Positions 41,574 through 50,242 of a DNA stretch of 52,905 bases are shown one piece after another. A model generated the notes under the pieces. It saw only the letters and a list, made by a program, of their open reading frames with translations, was not told the origin of the DNA and searched no databases. Source of the stretch: an uncultured Solobacterium sp. (GTDB lineage: Bacteria > Bacillota_I > Bacilli_A > Erysipelotrichales > Erysipelotrichaceae); the NCBI GenBank assembly GCA_938039295.1, contig CALHUY010000076.1, positions 1-52,905 on the forward strand, in the 5' to 3' direction. The translations under genes and the position numbers were made by a program. Each line of letters opens with the position of its first letter. Within the stretch, counting starts at the first letter, position 1.

Positions 41574-42820
41574 TGGTTGAAAATATTAGATTATCTATTC
41601 GTGGAATCCTATCACATAAGATGCGTTCGATTCTAACAATGCTAGGAATTATTATCGGTATTGCGGCAATCATCGCCATCGTTTCCACAATCAAAGGTAC
41701 AAATGAACAGATTCAAACTAACCTCATCGGTTCAGGTGTTAATACAGTCAATGTACGCATGACACAAGGTGACTGGGAATATGACTTTGGACAGGGTATC
41801 CCTGGCAAATATAGAGAAATCTCTTCTTCTCAAAAAGATGATTTAAAGAATATTCCTGGTGTAGTGAATGTATCACTCTATCATCGCCGTCAGGTATATG
41901 ATGGTGTATTCCATCTGACAAATTCCTTAACAGGTGGATATGTATACGGTATCGATGATGCATATTTACAGACAAATGGCTTAGTAGTCAGTCGTGGTAG
42001 AGCTTTCTCTACAAATGATATCGAAAATAATCGTAAGGTTTGTTTATTGGATAAGGTTTCTGCAGAACAGTTATTCCAAGGAGAAAATCCGATTGGAAAA
42101 ACTGTCGAAATTCAAAAGGAACCATTTGTGGTTGTTGGTGTAGTTTCACCAGCGGTAGAGTTTGAACCAACAATCAAAAATATGAATGATTACTATACAT
42201 ATAACCAGGATACTTCTGGAAAAGTATATGTACCTACATCAGTTTGGCCACTCTTATATCAATATGATGAGCCAGAAAATGTAATCTTACGTGCAACAGA
42301 TACAAACTCTATGACTACAATCGGTAAGCAAGCAGAAGAGATTTTAAACGCTACAGCAACTGGTAATAACGAAACAAGTTATAAGTCAGAAGACTTGATG
42401 AAGCAAGCTAAACAAATTCAACAGCTATCTCAAGCAACAAATACAATGTTGTTGTGGATTGCGGGTATTTCCTTACTCGTTGGTGGTATTGGTGTTATGA
42501 ATATCATGTTAGTAAGCGTAACCGAAAGAACACGTGAGATTGGCTTGAAGAAGGCAATTGGAGCACCTAAGAAATCGATTCTAATTCAATTCTTAACAGA
42601 AGCAGTCGTTCTTACATCGACTGGTGGTGTGATTGGAGTTATCTCAGGTGTCATACTTGCATTCTTGATATCGAAGTTAAATGGAACACCGATTGCGATT
42701 AGCGTAGAAGCTTCTATCTTTGCGGTATTATTCTCAATGTTAATTGGTATTGTGTTTGGTATCTTACCATCATACAAGGCCGCAAATTTAAATCCGATCG
42801 ATGCATTACGTCGCGAATAA
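41573..42820 (+). CDS. MacB-type ABC exporter, permease
   Basis: 415 residues. N-terminal helix in LSIRGILSHKMRSILTMLGI, an extracytoplasmic MacB_PCD domain (about 50-270), then three C-terminal helices of the FtsX type: MLLWIAGISLLVGGIGVMNI, VTERTREIGLKKAIGAPKKS (the conserved cytoplasmic loop E-R-x-x-E-I-G-x-x-K-A-x-G) and GIVFGILPSYKAANLNPIDA. With the ATPase and two adaptors it forms a tripartite-like pump. Substrate unknown. A strong terminator follows. Confidence 0.94.
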   Translation: MVENIRLSIRGILSHKMRSILTMLGIIIGIAAIIAIVSTIKGTNEQIQTNLIGSGVNTVNVRMTQGDWEYDFGQGIPGKYREISSSQKDDLKNIPGVVNVSLYHRRQVYDGVFHLTNSLTGGYVYGIDDAYLQTNGLVVSRGRAFSTNDIENNRKVCLLDKVSAEQLFQGENPIGKTVEIQKEPFVVVGVVSPAVEFEPTIKNMNDYYTYNQDTSGKVYVPTSVWPLLYQYDEPENVILRATDTNSMTTIGKQAEEILNATATGNNETSYKSEDLMKQAKQIQQLSQATNTMLLWIAGISLLVGGIGVMNIMLVSVTERTREIGLKKAIGAPKKSILIQFLTEAVVLTSTGGVIGVISGVILAFLISKLNGTPIAISVEASIFAVLFSMLIGIVFGILPSYKAANLNPIDALRRE

Positions 42821-42853
42821 GTGGTTGATGAGAGTATCATCAATCACTTTTTT
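42820..42853 (+). terminator. terminator after the exporter operon
   Basis: AGTGGTTGATGA (42820-42831), loop GAGTA, TCATCAATCACT (42837-42848), followed by T residues. Confidence 0.92.
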
Positions 42854-42911
42854 AATGCGAAAAATGTTTGAGAATGATATCATAATAAAAATGTCGACAG
42901 CAGGAGGACGT

Positions 42912-44048
42912 ATGAAATTTTTATTTGCCCCCGATTCATTCAAAGGTACGATGAGTGCTATCAATATTAATCGCTTGTTAAGACATGCGACACATCGCGT
43001 GCTTGGAAGTGTGGAATATATCGATGTAACAATGGCAGATGGTGGAGAAGGTACAGTGGAAACTGTTACTCGTAATCTGCGAGGTTCAATTATGTATGTA
43101 CCAATACATGGACCATACATGAAACGAAGAGAAGCAAAGTTTGGTTTAGTAAATCAAAAAGAAGCCATCTTAGAAGTGGCAGAAGTTGTAGGATTACCAC
43201 TAGTACCAGTAGAACAAAGAGACCCTCGCTATACATCATCCTATGGTGTTGGTGAATTAATTGCCCATATTCTTGAAGATGGAATTCGTGATATTAAGAT
43301 TGCGATTGGTGGAACATCCACAAATGATGGTGGTATTGGTGCGATGCAGGCACTAGGTGTACACTTCTTAGATAAAGATGGAAATGAAGTAAAAGGAATT
43401 GGTGATAGTCTAAAAGATATCGTCACAATCGATACTTCATGTATGAATCCACTGGTACAAGAAGCCAAGTTTACAATTATGTGTGATGTGGATAATCCTT
43501 TATGTGGCCCAAATGGTGCGACGATGTGCTATGGAAAACAAAAAGGCGCTACAGCCGAAGTACAAGCAGAGCTTGAAAAGGGTATGGAAAACTACCGTCA
43601 GGTTTTACTTCAAACATTTGGGAAAGATGTTAATGATATTCCTGGCTCTGGTGCAGCAGGTGGAATGGGCGCAGCCTTCTCATTATTCCTATTAGGGGAA
43701 ATGAAGTCTGGAATTGAAGTTGTTATGGATTTAATGAACTTTGATCGGATGCTGGATGGCGTAGATTATGTTATCAGCGGTGAAGGAAGAGCAGATGCAC
43801 AAACACTGCATGGCAAAGTGCTATATGGTATTGGTAGACGTTGTAAAGAAAGAAATATCCCAGTTATCGCAATCTGCGGTTGTCTTGGAGATGGCTATGA
43901 AGCGTTATATGAACACGGTATTACAAAGTTCTATGCAACAACAGATAAAGAACTATGTGAAAAACAAATTCTAGCTAATGCGAATGATAACTTTATGAAG
44001 ACAGCTATTCGCATGTTTGAAGATATCAAAAATGGAAATATTTCTTAG
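42912..44048 (+). CDS. glxK: glycerate kinase
   Basis: About 378 residues. FLFAPDSFKGTMSAININ, VTMADGGEGTVETVTRNL, IGGTSTNDGGIGAMQALGV, GSGAAGGMGAAFSLFLLG and ISGEGRADAQTLHGKV are the blocks of the GlxK/GarK family, which phosphorylates D-glycerate at C2 to 2-phosphoglycerate. The frame is open 111 bases upstream, but AGGAGG at 42902-42907 sets the ATG at 42912. Single-gene unit after a terminator. Confidence 0.95.
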   Translation: MKFLFAPDSFKGTMSAININRLLRHATHRVLGSVEYIDVTMADGGEGTVETVTRNLRGSIMYVPIHGPYMKRREAKFGLVNQKEAILEVAEVVGLPLVPVEQRDPRYTSSYGVGELIAHILEDGIRDIKIAIGGTSTNDGGIGAMQALGVHFLDKDGNEVKGIGDSLKDIVTIDTSCMNPLVQEAKFTIMCDVDNPLCGPNGATMCYGKQKGATAEVQAELEKGMENYRQVLLQTFGKDVNDIPGSGAAGGMGAAFSLFLLGEMKSGIEVVMDLMNFDRMLDGVDYVISGEGRADAQTLHGKVLYGIGRRCKERNIPVIAICGCLGDGYEALYEHGITKFYATTDKELCEKQILANANDNFMKTAIRMFEDIKNGNIS

Positions 44049-44109
44049 TTGAAACCTTCAGTAAATGATATGATTTATATAGATAAAAGTTTTTCGGAGG
44101 ATAATTGAT

Positions 44110-44358
44110 ATGATTTTAAAAGTTGTACGTGAAAAGGAAACAAAATACTATGTTCCTACACAGATTCAAGCAATGACAATTTCAGCTGTCTACAATACAG
44201 ATGATATGTTTGATGTAACATTTATCGTAAATGGTGTTTCTGAACCAGTTAGAACATTCCCATCCAAAGAAGATGCAGAAGAATTCTTAGTTCGTTTGGA
44301 TACATTGTATTGTTCACATGATCCTGAAGTTCATATTGTGAATTTGAATACGTTATAA
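44110..44358 (+). CDS. small uncharacterised protein
   Basis: 82 residues, not recognised. MILKVVREKETKYYVPTQIQ, followed by a segment with TFIVNGVSEPVRTFPSKEDA, suggests a small alpha/beta soluble fold. It has no signal peptide or membrane helix. TCGGAGGATAATTGAT gives a strong ribosome site, and an excellent terminator follows, so the gene is convincing. It stands 61 bases after glxK and may be read from the same or its own promoter. Confidence 0.75.
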   Translation: MILKVVREKETKYYVPTQIQAMTISAVYNTDDMFDVTFIVNGVSEPVRTFPSKEDAEEFLVRLDTLYCSHDPEVHIVNLNTL

Positions 44359-44397
44359 GATTTACAAACTTTACATTATACAATTAGATTAATTATG

Positions 44398-44440
44398 ATA
44401 AAAGGCAATTTTGGATAGTATCCGTAAAATTGCCTTTTAT
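44398..44440 (+). terminator. strong terminator
   Basis: A perfect 15-base stem: ATAAAAGGCAATTTT (44398-44412) with AAAATTGCCTTTTAT (44426-44440). A smaller GGATA/TATCC hairpin sits in its loop. Confidence 0.9.
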
Positions 44441-44514
44441 ATTGTAAAAAAATAATACATACTTTCATAACTAATGAAAATTAACTATTTGTAAATCAAT
44501 TATACATTTTCTGT

Positions 44515-44542
44515 TTGATAAAATATTTATGTCTAATATAAT
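44515..44542 (+). promoter_or_regulatory. promoter of the surface adhesin gene
   Basis: TTGATA (44515-44520), 16 bases and consensus TATAAT (44537-44542), in a strongly AT-rich region. GGGGAGG lies just before the ATG. Confidence 0.75.
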
Positions 44543-44575
44543 ATTTGTGAATTACAAATTCATGGGGAGGTTTTT

Positions 44576-45661
44576 ATGAAGAAGAAATTCAAAACTTTAC
44601 TGCGGCCTGCATTAACAATATTGTTAATGTTATCAATTTTAATTCCGGTAATTTCAAATGTATCTATGCATGTGGAGGCTGCCGAAGAATTTGAGGCATA
44701 TACAAAATCCGGCGAATATCCTGCAAGTGATCACATTAAGAACCCTATCTATATTAGACCGAAGGGAGCGACTGAGAAGGGAATTGTAGGATACTGCTTT
44801 AATGATCATAAAGCATTTCCTGAAAGTAGCTTTTCACCACGTAAGGTATATTACACAAAAGAAGTTGGTAGTGGAGCTGTTTTTGAAGAACTAGCAGATA
44901 CAGAGAGAGTTACTGGAGAAGATCTCTATAATGGATTGCTTAGAGTTGTTTATGATGGCTATCCTAACAATAAATCTGGTATCCAAGAAAGATACGGCTT
45001 AACAGATGGACAGTTTAGACAGGTTACACAGTTCGCGGTTTGGTATTATACAGATAGTTTCAATATGCCATTACGTGATACAAGCGGTTTGGCTTATTCT
45101 CAAAATGAATTAAATGCTTTCAATGATTTAATCAATAGTACTACAGCAATTCCTGCTGGAACTTCAATTGATATTTACAGGGGTAAAGATACTACTTACC
45201 AGCATTTATTAAGTGGTCATATCGTAGACCCAACACCAACGCCAACACCTACTCCTACACCAACACCTACTCCAACACCTACACCAACACCTACACCAAC
45301 TCCTACACCAACTCCTACACCAACACCTACACCAACACCTACACCAACACCTACACCAACTCCAACTCCTACACCAACTCCTACACCAACACCAACGCCA
45401 ACACCTACTCCTACACCAACACCTACACCTACTCCTACACCAACACCTACACCAACACCTGTACCAACACCAACACCAACACCTACACCTGTACCAACTC
45501 CTACACCTACACCTGTACCAACTCCTGTACCAACACCAACTCCTGGCACAACTACACCAAAAACTGGTGATCGTGGTGATATTTCCTTGTATGCAGGATT
45601 AATGTTAGTATCAGGACTTGTAATTGTTTGTGTACTATTTAGTCGTAAACAACAAGCATAA
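44576..45661 (+). CDS. thioester-domain surface protein with Thr-Pro stalk
   Basis: 361 residues. Signal peptide about 1-35 (basic start, hydrophobic core, VEA-A cleavage). Residues about 40-210 are a thioester domain: Cys74 in GIVGYCFNDHK and Gln152 in the TQFA motif (TQFAVWYYTD), the pair that forms the internal Cys-Gln thioester used by Gram-positive adhesins to bond covalently to host proteins. The long Thr-Pro tract (about 218-326) is a stalk through the wall. The C-terminus is a sorting signal: TPKTG (327-331), a hydrophobic helix and RKQQA. The motif has Thr in place of Leu of LPXTG. No sortase is in the window. Own promoter and terminator. Confidence 0.88.
   Translation: MKKKFKTLLRPALTILLMLSILIPVISNVSMHVEAAEEFEAYTKSGEYPASDHIKNPIYIRPKGATEKGIVGYCFNDHKAFPESSFSPRKVYYTKEVGSGAVFEELADTERVTGEDLYNGLLRVVYDGYPNNKSGIQERYGLTDGQFRQVTQFAVWYYTDSFNMPLRDTSGLAYSQNELNAFNDLINSTTAIPAGTSIDIYRGKDTTYQHLLSGHIVDPTPTPTPTPTPTPTPTPTPTPTPTPTPTPTPTPTPTPTPTPTPTPTPTPTPTPTPTPTPTPTPTPTPTPTPTPTPTPVPTPTPTPTPVPTPTPTPVPTPVPTPTPGTTTPKTGDRGDISLYAGLMLVSGLVIVCVLFSRKQQA
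45229..45543 (+). repeat. tandem hexanucleotide tract coding Thr-Pro
   Basis: About 300 bases of near-perfect CCAACA/CCTACA/CCTACT-type units, each coding Pro-Thr, with GTA (Val) units near the end. The two-codon, six-base period means that any change in unit number keeps the frame, so the stalk can change length without loss of the sorting signal. A second, shorter Thr-Pro tract lies at about 40417-40500. Confidence 0.95.
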
Positions 45662-45675
45662 AAGGATTTGTTAAC

Positions 45676-45702
45676 AAAGCACTTCACGATGAAGTGCTTT
45701 TC
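45676..45702 (+). terminator. terminator of the adhesin gene
   Basis: AAAGCACTTCA (45676-45686), loop CGA and TGAAGTGCTTT (45690-45700) followed by T. Confidence 0.9.
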
Positions 45703-45731
45703 TGTATCTGTATGGATGAATGTATACATTT

Positions 45732-45756
45732 AAAAAGCCCACAATACGTGGGCTTA
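45732..45756 (-). terminator. terminator of ddl
   Basis: Read on the minus strand, AAGCCCAC, loop GTATT and GTGGGCTT are followed by TTTT. It follows the ddl stop codon on that strand. Confidence 0.85.
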
Positions 45757-45758
45757 TC

Positions 45759-46964
45759 TTACATCTTAGATCCTTTGGAACCCTTTGCGCTAGAAGCGGA
45801 GAAGTTACTGAGGATATTTGTTTCATAGGAGAAGGTCATCTTGGATCTTCTTCTTTCTCTATCTAATGCAAGTTCTACAAGTTTGTCCATTAACTCTGAG
45901 AAAGATACACCAGCAGCTTGCCATAGGTAGAAGGCAAGGGAGCCTGGGATGGTGTTAATTTCATTTACATAAACCTTCTTTGTGTCCGCGTCCATCAAGA
46001 AGTCAATACGACAAACACCAGAGGTGCCAAGTACACGGAAAGTTTCCTTCGCTAATTGTTGGATGAGTCTTGTTTGTTCATCCGTAAGTGGTGCAGGTAC
46101 GATACGTGCTGTACTTGCCATTCCTTTAGAACCTTCACTCTTTGTGCTCTTACTACCACCGAGGTACTTATCAGAGAAGCTGAGCAATTCATCTTGGGAA
46201 ACTGAACTTACTTCTTCTAGTACGCTAGCTACACAGGAATAAGAATCTCCAACAACAGAGCAGTTGATTTCACGCATTGGTTTTACAACCTTCTCTGTGA
46301 TAATCTTCTCATCATACTGACGTGCTTCATCAAAACATGCAAGATATTCTTCGTCGTTATGTGCAATAGAGATACCGACAGAAGAACCTGTACGGGCAGG
46401 TTTGATAATCACTGGATAGATTAAACGATGTACCTTATCGAGGATTTCACTTTGACGTGTATCCATTTCTGAACCGTATACCCAGAACCAATTTGTGATT
46501 GGTAGGTTGTTATCACTGAGAACATTCTTCTGTAAAACTTTGTCCTGTCCAATCGCTGCACCATAGAGGTCGCAACCAGCGTATGGAACCTTTAACATTT
46601 CAAAGAAACCTTGGATTGTGCCATCTTCACCGTTTGTACCATGCATGACAGGGATAGCTACGTCGATTGTACCTAATTCCTTGCGTCCAAATAGAGAAGC
46701 TTTGACAGGACGGATTACGACACGGTTATCTTCTGATGTAATGGAAACTTGTGTACATTGAGAAATCAATTGCTTGAGATCTTTATAGTTACTCATATCC
46801 TTTAATAAATCAGAGACATATAGTTTACGTTCCTTTGAGACATATACAGGAATGACGTTGTATTTATTTTTATCAAGTGCTTCAATCGCTTGATGTGCAG
46901 AGATAATACTTACTTCATGTTCGACGGATTCACCACCGAAAAATACTGCGATATTTAATTTCAT
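45759..46964 (-). CDS. ddl: D-alanine--D-alanine ligase
   Basis: 401 residues, rather long for Ddl (about 310-370). ATP-grasp ligase: FFGGESVEHEVSIISAHQAI (first substrate region), HGTNGEDGTIQGFFEM and PYAGCDLYGAAIGQDKVLQK, then VIIKPARTGSSVGI (ATP) and VYVNEINTIPGSLAFYLWQA (metal and second substrate). It makes the D-Ala-D-Ala that MurF adds to the precursor. The extra length is mainly a C-terminal tail of about 25 residues rich in Ser/Lys and an inserted loop KYLGGSKSTKSEGSKGMAST. The vancomycin-resistance type (D-Lac) cannot be excluded by eye. Confidence 0.93.
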   Translation of the reverse strand: MKLNIAVFFGGESVEHEVSIISAHQAIEALDKNKYNVIPVYVSKERKLYVSDLLKDMSNYKDLKQLISQCTQVSITSEDNRVVIRPVKASLFGRKELGTIDVAIPVMHGTNGEDGTIQGFFEMLKVPYAGCDLYGAAIGQDKVLQKNVLSDNNLPITNWFWVYGSEMDTRQSEILDKVHRLIYPVIIKPARTGSSVGISIAHNDEEYLACFDEARQYDEKIITEKVVKPMREINCSVVGDSYSCVASVLEEVSSVSQDELLSFSDKYLGGSKSTKSEGSKGMASTARIVPAPLTDEQTRLIQQLAKETFRVLGTSGVCRIDFLMDADTKKVYVNEINTIPGSLAFYLWQAAGVSFSELMDKLVELALDRERRRSKMTFSYETNILSNFSASSAKGSKGSKM

Positions 46965-47131
46965 AAGACCTCCGTTAACACTCCTTATTATACTCTAAAC
47001 TTCATTCGAAACGAAAACGATTTTTCATAACTTAAGGGGAAGTTAATCACCACTAATTAATATGGCTGAAAATGTAAAGAAATCGCATAAACGTGGTAAA
47101 ATATCATGGAAGAAGAGGTAGGTAATACAAA

Positions 47132-47641
47132 ATGAACAAAATTGCACAGTTTGAAAAAGTAAGTTACGAACAGTTTTATAACGATTGGCAGAAGACTTTT
47201 CCAAATGAAACAAGAAATATTGCGGAAATATACAACGCAATCGTGCTTCCACGACGTGCAACAAAAGGTTCTGCGGGGTATGATTTTTATACACCAATTG
47301 ATTTGAAGATTGCTCCACAAGAAACTGTACTAGTACCTACTGGTATCAGAGCGAAAATGCAAGATGACTATGTGCTAATGTTATTTCCACGTAGTGGATT
47401 AGGATTTAAGTATCGTCTACAGCTAAATAACACAGTGGGCATTATCGATAGTGATTACTATCACGCAGATAATGAAGGACATATCTTCTGCAAACTAACA
47501 AATGATACAAATGAAAATAAAACAGTTGAGATTGCAAGTGGTCAGGGAATGTTGCAGGGTATTTTCGTATCCTTCGGTATTACGGTGGATGATGAAGCTG
47601 ACGCTGTAAGAACTGGCGGCTTTGGTAGTACAACGAAATAG
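47132..47641 (+). CDS. dut: dUTP diphosphatase (trimeric type)
   Basis: 169 residues. The five dUTPase motifs are present: GSAGYDFYTP (I), PRSGLGFKYR (II), NNTVGIIDSDYY (III), SGQGMLQGIFVSFG (IV) and RTGGFGSTTK (V). It removes pyrophosphate from dUTP and keeps uracil out of DNA. An N-terminal extension of about 35 residues (EKVSYEQFYNDWQ...) precedes motif I. AAGAAGAGGTAGG lies before the ATG. The map gene begins 16 bases downstream, so they form an operon. Confidence 0.93.
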   Translation: MNKIAQFEKVSYEQFYNDWQKTFPNETRNIAEIYNAIVLPRRATKGSAGYDFYTPIDLKIAPQETVLVPTGIRAKMQDDYVLMLFPRSGLGFKYRLQLNNTVGIIDSDYYHADNEGHIFCKLTNDTNENKTVEIASGQGMLQGIFVSFGITVDDEADAVRTGGFGSTTK

Positions 47642-47657
47642 AAAGATAGGTAGTAAG

Positions 47658-48512
47658 ATGGATTTAAAACTTTGGCAAGAAATAGATCAGAATGAACCAA
47701 TTCCAGAACATATCCTAAAGCGTATGGAGGATTTTAGACAAAAGGGTGCGATTTTACCTGAAGAAAAATATATTAAACGTCCAACAATGATTGCAGGGAT
47801 TCGCAAGGCTGCTAAATTAAACACACAGGTGCTAGATGAAGTTGCTAAACATATCCATGTAGGTATGTCGACACAAGAAATTGATGATATCGTTAAAGAC
47901 TTCACAGAAAAAAGTGGTGGCATCTGTGCACCATATCACTATGAAGGCTTCCCAAAACATGTGTGTACATCTGTAAACAGCGTTGTATGTCATGGTATTC
48001 CAAAGCATATTCAGAAGCTACATGATGGTGATATTGTCAATGTTGACTGTACCACGATTGTTGATGGGTATTATGGTGATGCGTCACGTATGTTCTGTAT
48101 TGGTAATGTCAGTGAAGAACGTCGTACGCTCGTCGAAGAAACTAAGAAATGTCTTGAAATTGGACTAGCAGCTGCACAACCATGGAATACAGTTGGCGAT
48201 ATTGGTTATGCAATTCAGAAATATGCGACATCCAAGGGATATAGTGTTGTAAGAGAATTGGGTGGACATGGTGTTGGCAATGATTTCCACGAAGACCCAT
48301 TTGTAGCACATGTTGGTAAAAAGGGTACTGGTATGGTACTGGTACCAGGTATGGTTATTACCATTGAACCAATGATTAACTTGGGCAAGGCTGCAGTTGT
48401 AATCGACCCATATGATAATTGGACTATCAGTACAAAAGATGGTAAAGATAGTGCACAATGGGAATATACAATCTTGATTACAGAAGATGGTAATGAAGTA
48501 TTAAGTTATTGA
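47658..48512 (+). CDS. map: methionine aminopeptidase
   Basis: About 284 residues. The metal ligands of the MetAP fold are visible: NVDCTTIVDGYYGDASRMF (two Asp), ELGGHGVGNDFHEDP (His, with the second His in the pocket), VITIEPMI (Glu) and QWEYTILITEDG (final Glu). It removes the initiator Met from new proteins. An N-terminal extension of about 35 residues (MDLKLWQEIDQNEPIPEHIL...) precedes the catalytic domain, similar to other Bacillota type 1 variants. The frame is open into dut, but GATAGGTAG sets the ATG at 47658. Confidence 0.95.
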   Translation: MDLKLWQEIDQNEPIPEHILKRMEDFRQKGAILPEEKYIKRPTMIAGIRKAAKLNTQVLDEVAKHIHVGMSTQEIDDIVKDFTEKSGGICAPYHYEGFPKHVCTSVNSVVCHGIPKHIQKLHDGDIVNVDCTTIVDGYYGDASRMFCIGNVSEERRTLVEETKKCLEIGLAAAQPWNTVGDIGYAIQKYATSKGYSVVRELGGHGVGNDFHEDPFVAHVGKKGTGMVLVPGMVITIEPMINLGKAAVVIDPYDNWTISTKDGKDSAQWEYTILITEDGNEVLSY

Positions 48513-48550
48513 TTAATAAAATAGATGGTGGAGGGCTTAGTTGATAGAAC

Positions 48551-50188
48551 ATGAGTAATCACAATATTTATGTAACAGGTCATAAACATCCAGATAGTGA
48601 TTCAATCTGTTCGGCAATTGCGTTTGCGAATTTATTGAATAAGACTGGTAGTACGGCAATTGCTTGTCGCCAAGGACCTTTAAATGAAGAAACAAAATAT
48701 ATTTTGCGTAGATTTAATTTAGATAATCCGCTATTGATGACGGATGCACGTGCACGTCTAGCAGATATCAATCTCGATATTCCAACAACGATTCGTTATG
48801 ATGAAACAGTTCATCATGCATGGCATTTAATGTTAAGAACACAAAACCGTTCTTTATATGTATTAGATGAGAATGAGAATTTATGTGGTATCTGTTCTAC
48901 AAGTGATTTATCTCGCTATCGTATCCATGAAGATACAGATTTAAGGGACTTGATGGCAACAGCGACACTAGATAATATCGCTCGTACTATCGGTGGAAAG
49001 GTTGCGTTACGTCCAAAAGTATTTAGTACAAATGGTGAAGTACACATCGTTACCTTGGATGACTTAAAGTTAGTTGAAAGTTTCATCGCTGGTAGTATTA
49101 TCATCATGTCAGAAGGACACGAAAAGCAGTTAAACCTCATTCGTTTGGGTGTAAAGTGCTTGGTTCTAACTTGTGATGAACATGCGGCAGATGATGTCAA
49201 AGAACTTGCGATGGAATATGGTTGTGCTATCGTTGAAACGCCAGATCGTACCATGCATACAGCGACTGTTATTACAGAGAGCTATTCTGTTTCTCAGATT
49301 ATGACAACAAACTTAATCTGCTTTAAGAATACAGAGTATGTAGAAGATGTTGCGACAAAGATGAATGCGTCACGTGTACGTAGTTATCCTGTACTGGATG
49401 AAAACGGTAAAGTTGTAGGTGGTGTATCACGCTACCATACACGTAACTATAAGAAGTTACGTATCGCGTTAGTTGACCATAGTGCAACAAACCAAACAAT
49501 GAAACACATCGATAAGGCAGATATCGTTGCGATTATTGACCATCACCATATTGGTGATATTCAGACTGACCATCCAATTGAATACCGTAACCATCGTTGT
49601 GGTTGTACAAGTACAATTGTGTATGGCTTATATTGTGAAAAGAATATCGTTCCAGATCCTATAATGGCTGGCTTAATGATGAGTGCAATTCTTTCCGATA
49701 CACTGAATTTCAAGTCTGCAACAACAACACTGGAAGATATTAATACAGCGAAAAAGTTAGCAGAGCTTGCGGGTATTGATGATATCGATGCTTATGCAAG
49801 AGAGATGTTAGGTGCTTCTGTTGCCTTGAAGGATTCTACACCACATGAAATCCTCAATCGTGACCTTAAGAACTACGATATCGGTAAGTATAAGATTTCT
49901 ATCGGTCAGACAAACTACAGTCATACGGAAGAAGTGCAGAAGTTATTACCTGCATTCAAGGAAAATATGAAGAAGGAACAGAAGGATCGTCATTTAGATC
50001 TTCTACTGATGTTATTTACGGATGTAATGGGGAATGGTTCCTACTTTGTCTTCTATGGACCAATGTCTTATGTCTTAACAGATATGATTGAAACACAGAT
50101 TGATGAACATTCTGGTTATGATCCAAATATCATTTCCAGAAAGCAGCAGTTATTACCAAAACTATCTGCAATCATTAAAGAACTCTAA
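48551..50188 (+). CDS. ppaC: manganese-dependent inorganic pyrophosphatase with CBS/DRTGG insert
   Basis: 545 residues. DHH-family II pyrophosphatase: TGHKHPDSDSICSAIAFA (H-x-P-D-x-D) and AIIDHHHIGDIQ (the D-H-H motif), with the C-terminal DHHA2 domain ending SRKQQLLPKL (substrate-binding S-R-K). Between them are regulatory domains: a CBS segment (about 73-130), a DRTGG domain (about 130-245) and a second CBS (about 250-300, VSQIMTTNLICFKNTEYVED). Insert-bearing enzymes bind adenine nucleotides, which inhibit or activate them. GGAGG lies 17 bases before the ATG, longer than ideal. Terminator follows. Confidence 0.95.
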   Translation: MSNHNIYVTGHKHPDSDSICSAIAFANLLNKTGSTAIACRQGPLNEETKYILRRFNLDNPLLMTDARARLADINLDIPTTIRYDETVHHAWHLMLRTQNRSLYVLDENENLCGICSTSDLSRYRIHEDTDLRDLMATATLDNIARTIGGKVALRPKVFSTNGEVHIVTLDDLKLVESFIAGSIIIMSEGHEKQLNLIRLGVKCLVLTCDEHAADDVKELAMEYGCAIVETPDRTMHTATVITESYSVSQIMTTNLICFKNTEYVEDVATKMNASRVRSYPVLDENGKVVGGVSRYHTRNYKKLRIALVDHSATNQTMKHIDKADIVAIIDHHHIGDIQTDHPIEYRNHRCGCTSTIVYGLYCEKNIVPDPIMAGLMMSAILSDTLNFKSATTTLEDINTAKKLAELAGIDDIDAYAREMLGASVALKDSTPHEILNRDLKNYDIGKYKISIGQTNYSHTEEVQKLLPAFKENMKKEQKDRHLDLLLMLFTDVMGNGSYFVFYGPMSYVLTDMIETQIDEHSGYDPNIISRKQQLLPKLSAIIKEL

Positions 50189-50211
50189 GTCCTGCTTTTG
50201 CAGGGCTTTTT
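50188..50211 (+). terminator. terminator after ppaC
   Basis: AGTCCTGC (50188-50195), loop TTTT, GCAGGGCT (50200-50207, one G-T pair), five T. Confidence 0.85.
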
Positions 50212-50242
50212 GTGTTACCATAGATGAGTAGAAAGAGGTTTT

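Noticed and set aside
45229..45543. CRISPR array
   Set aside because: The units are contiguous six-base codon repeats without spacers. No cas genes are in the window.
45217..45729. A 170-codon minus-strand frame rich in Gly-Val
   Set aside because: It is the antisense of the Thr-Pro tract; the six-base period removes stop codons on all strands. The same applies to 40352-40534.
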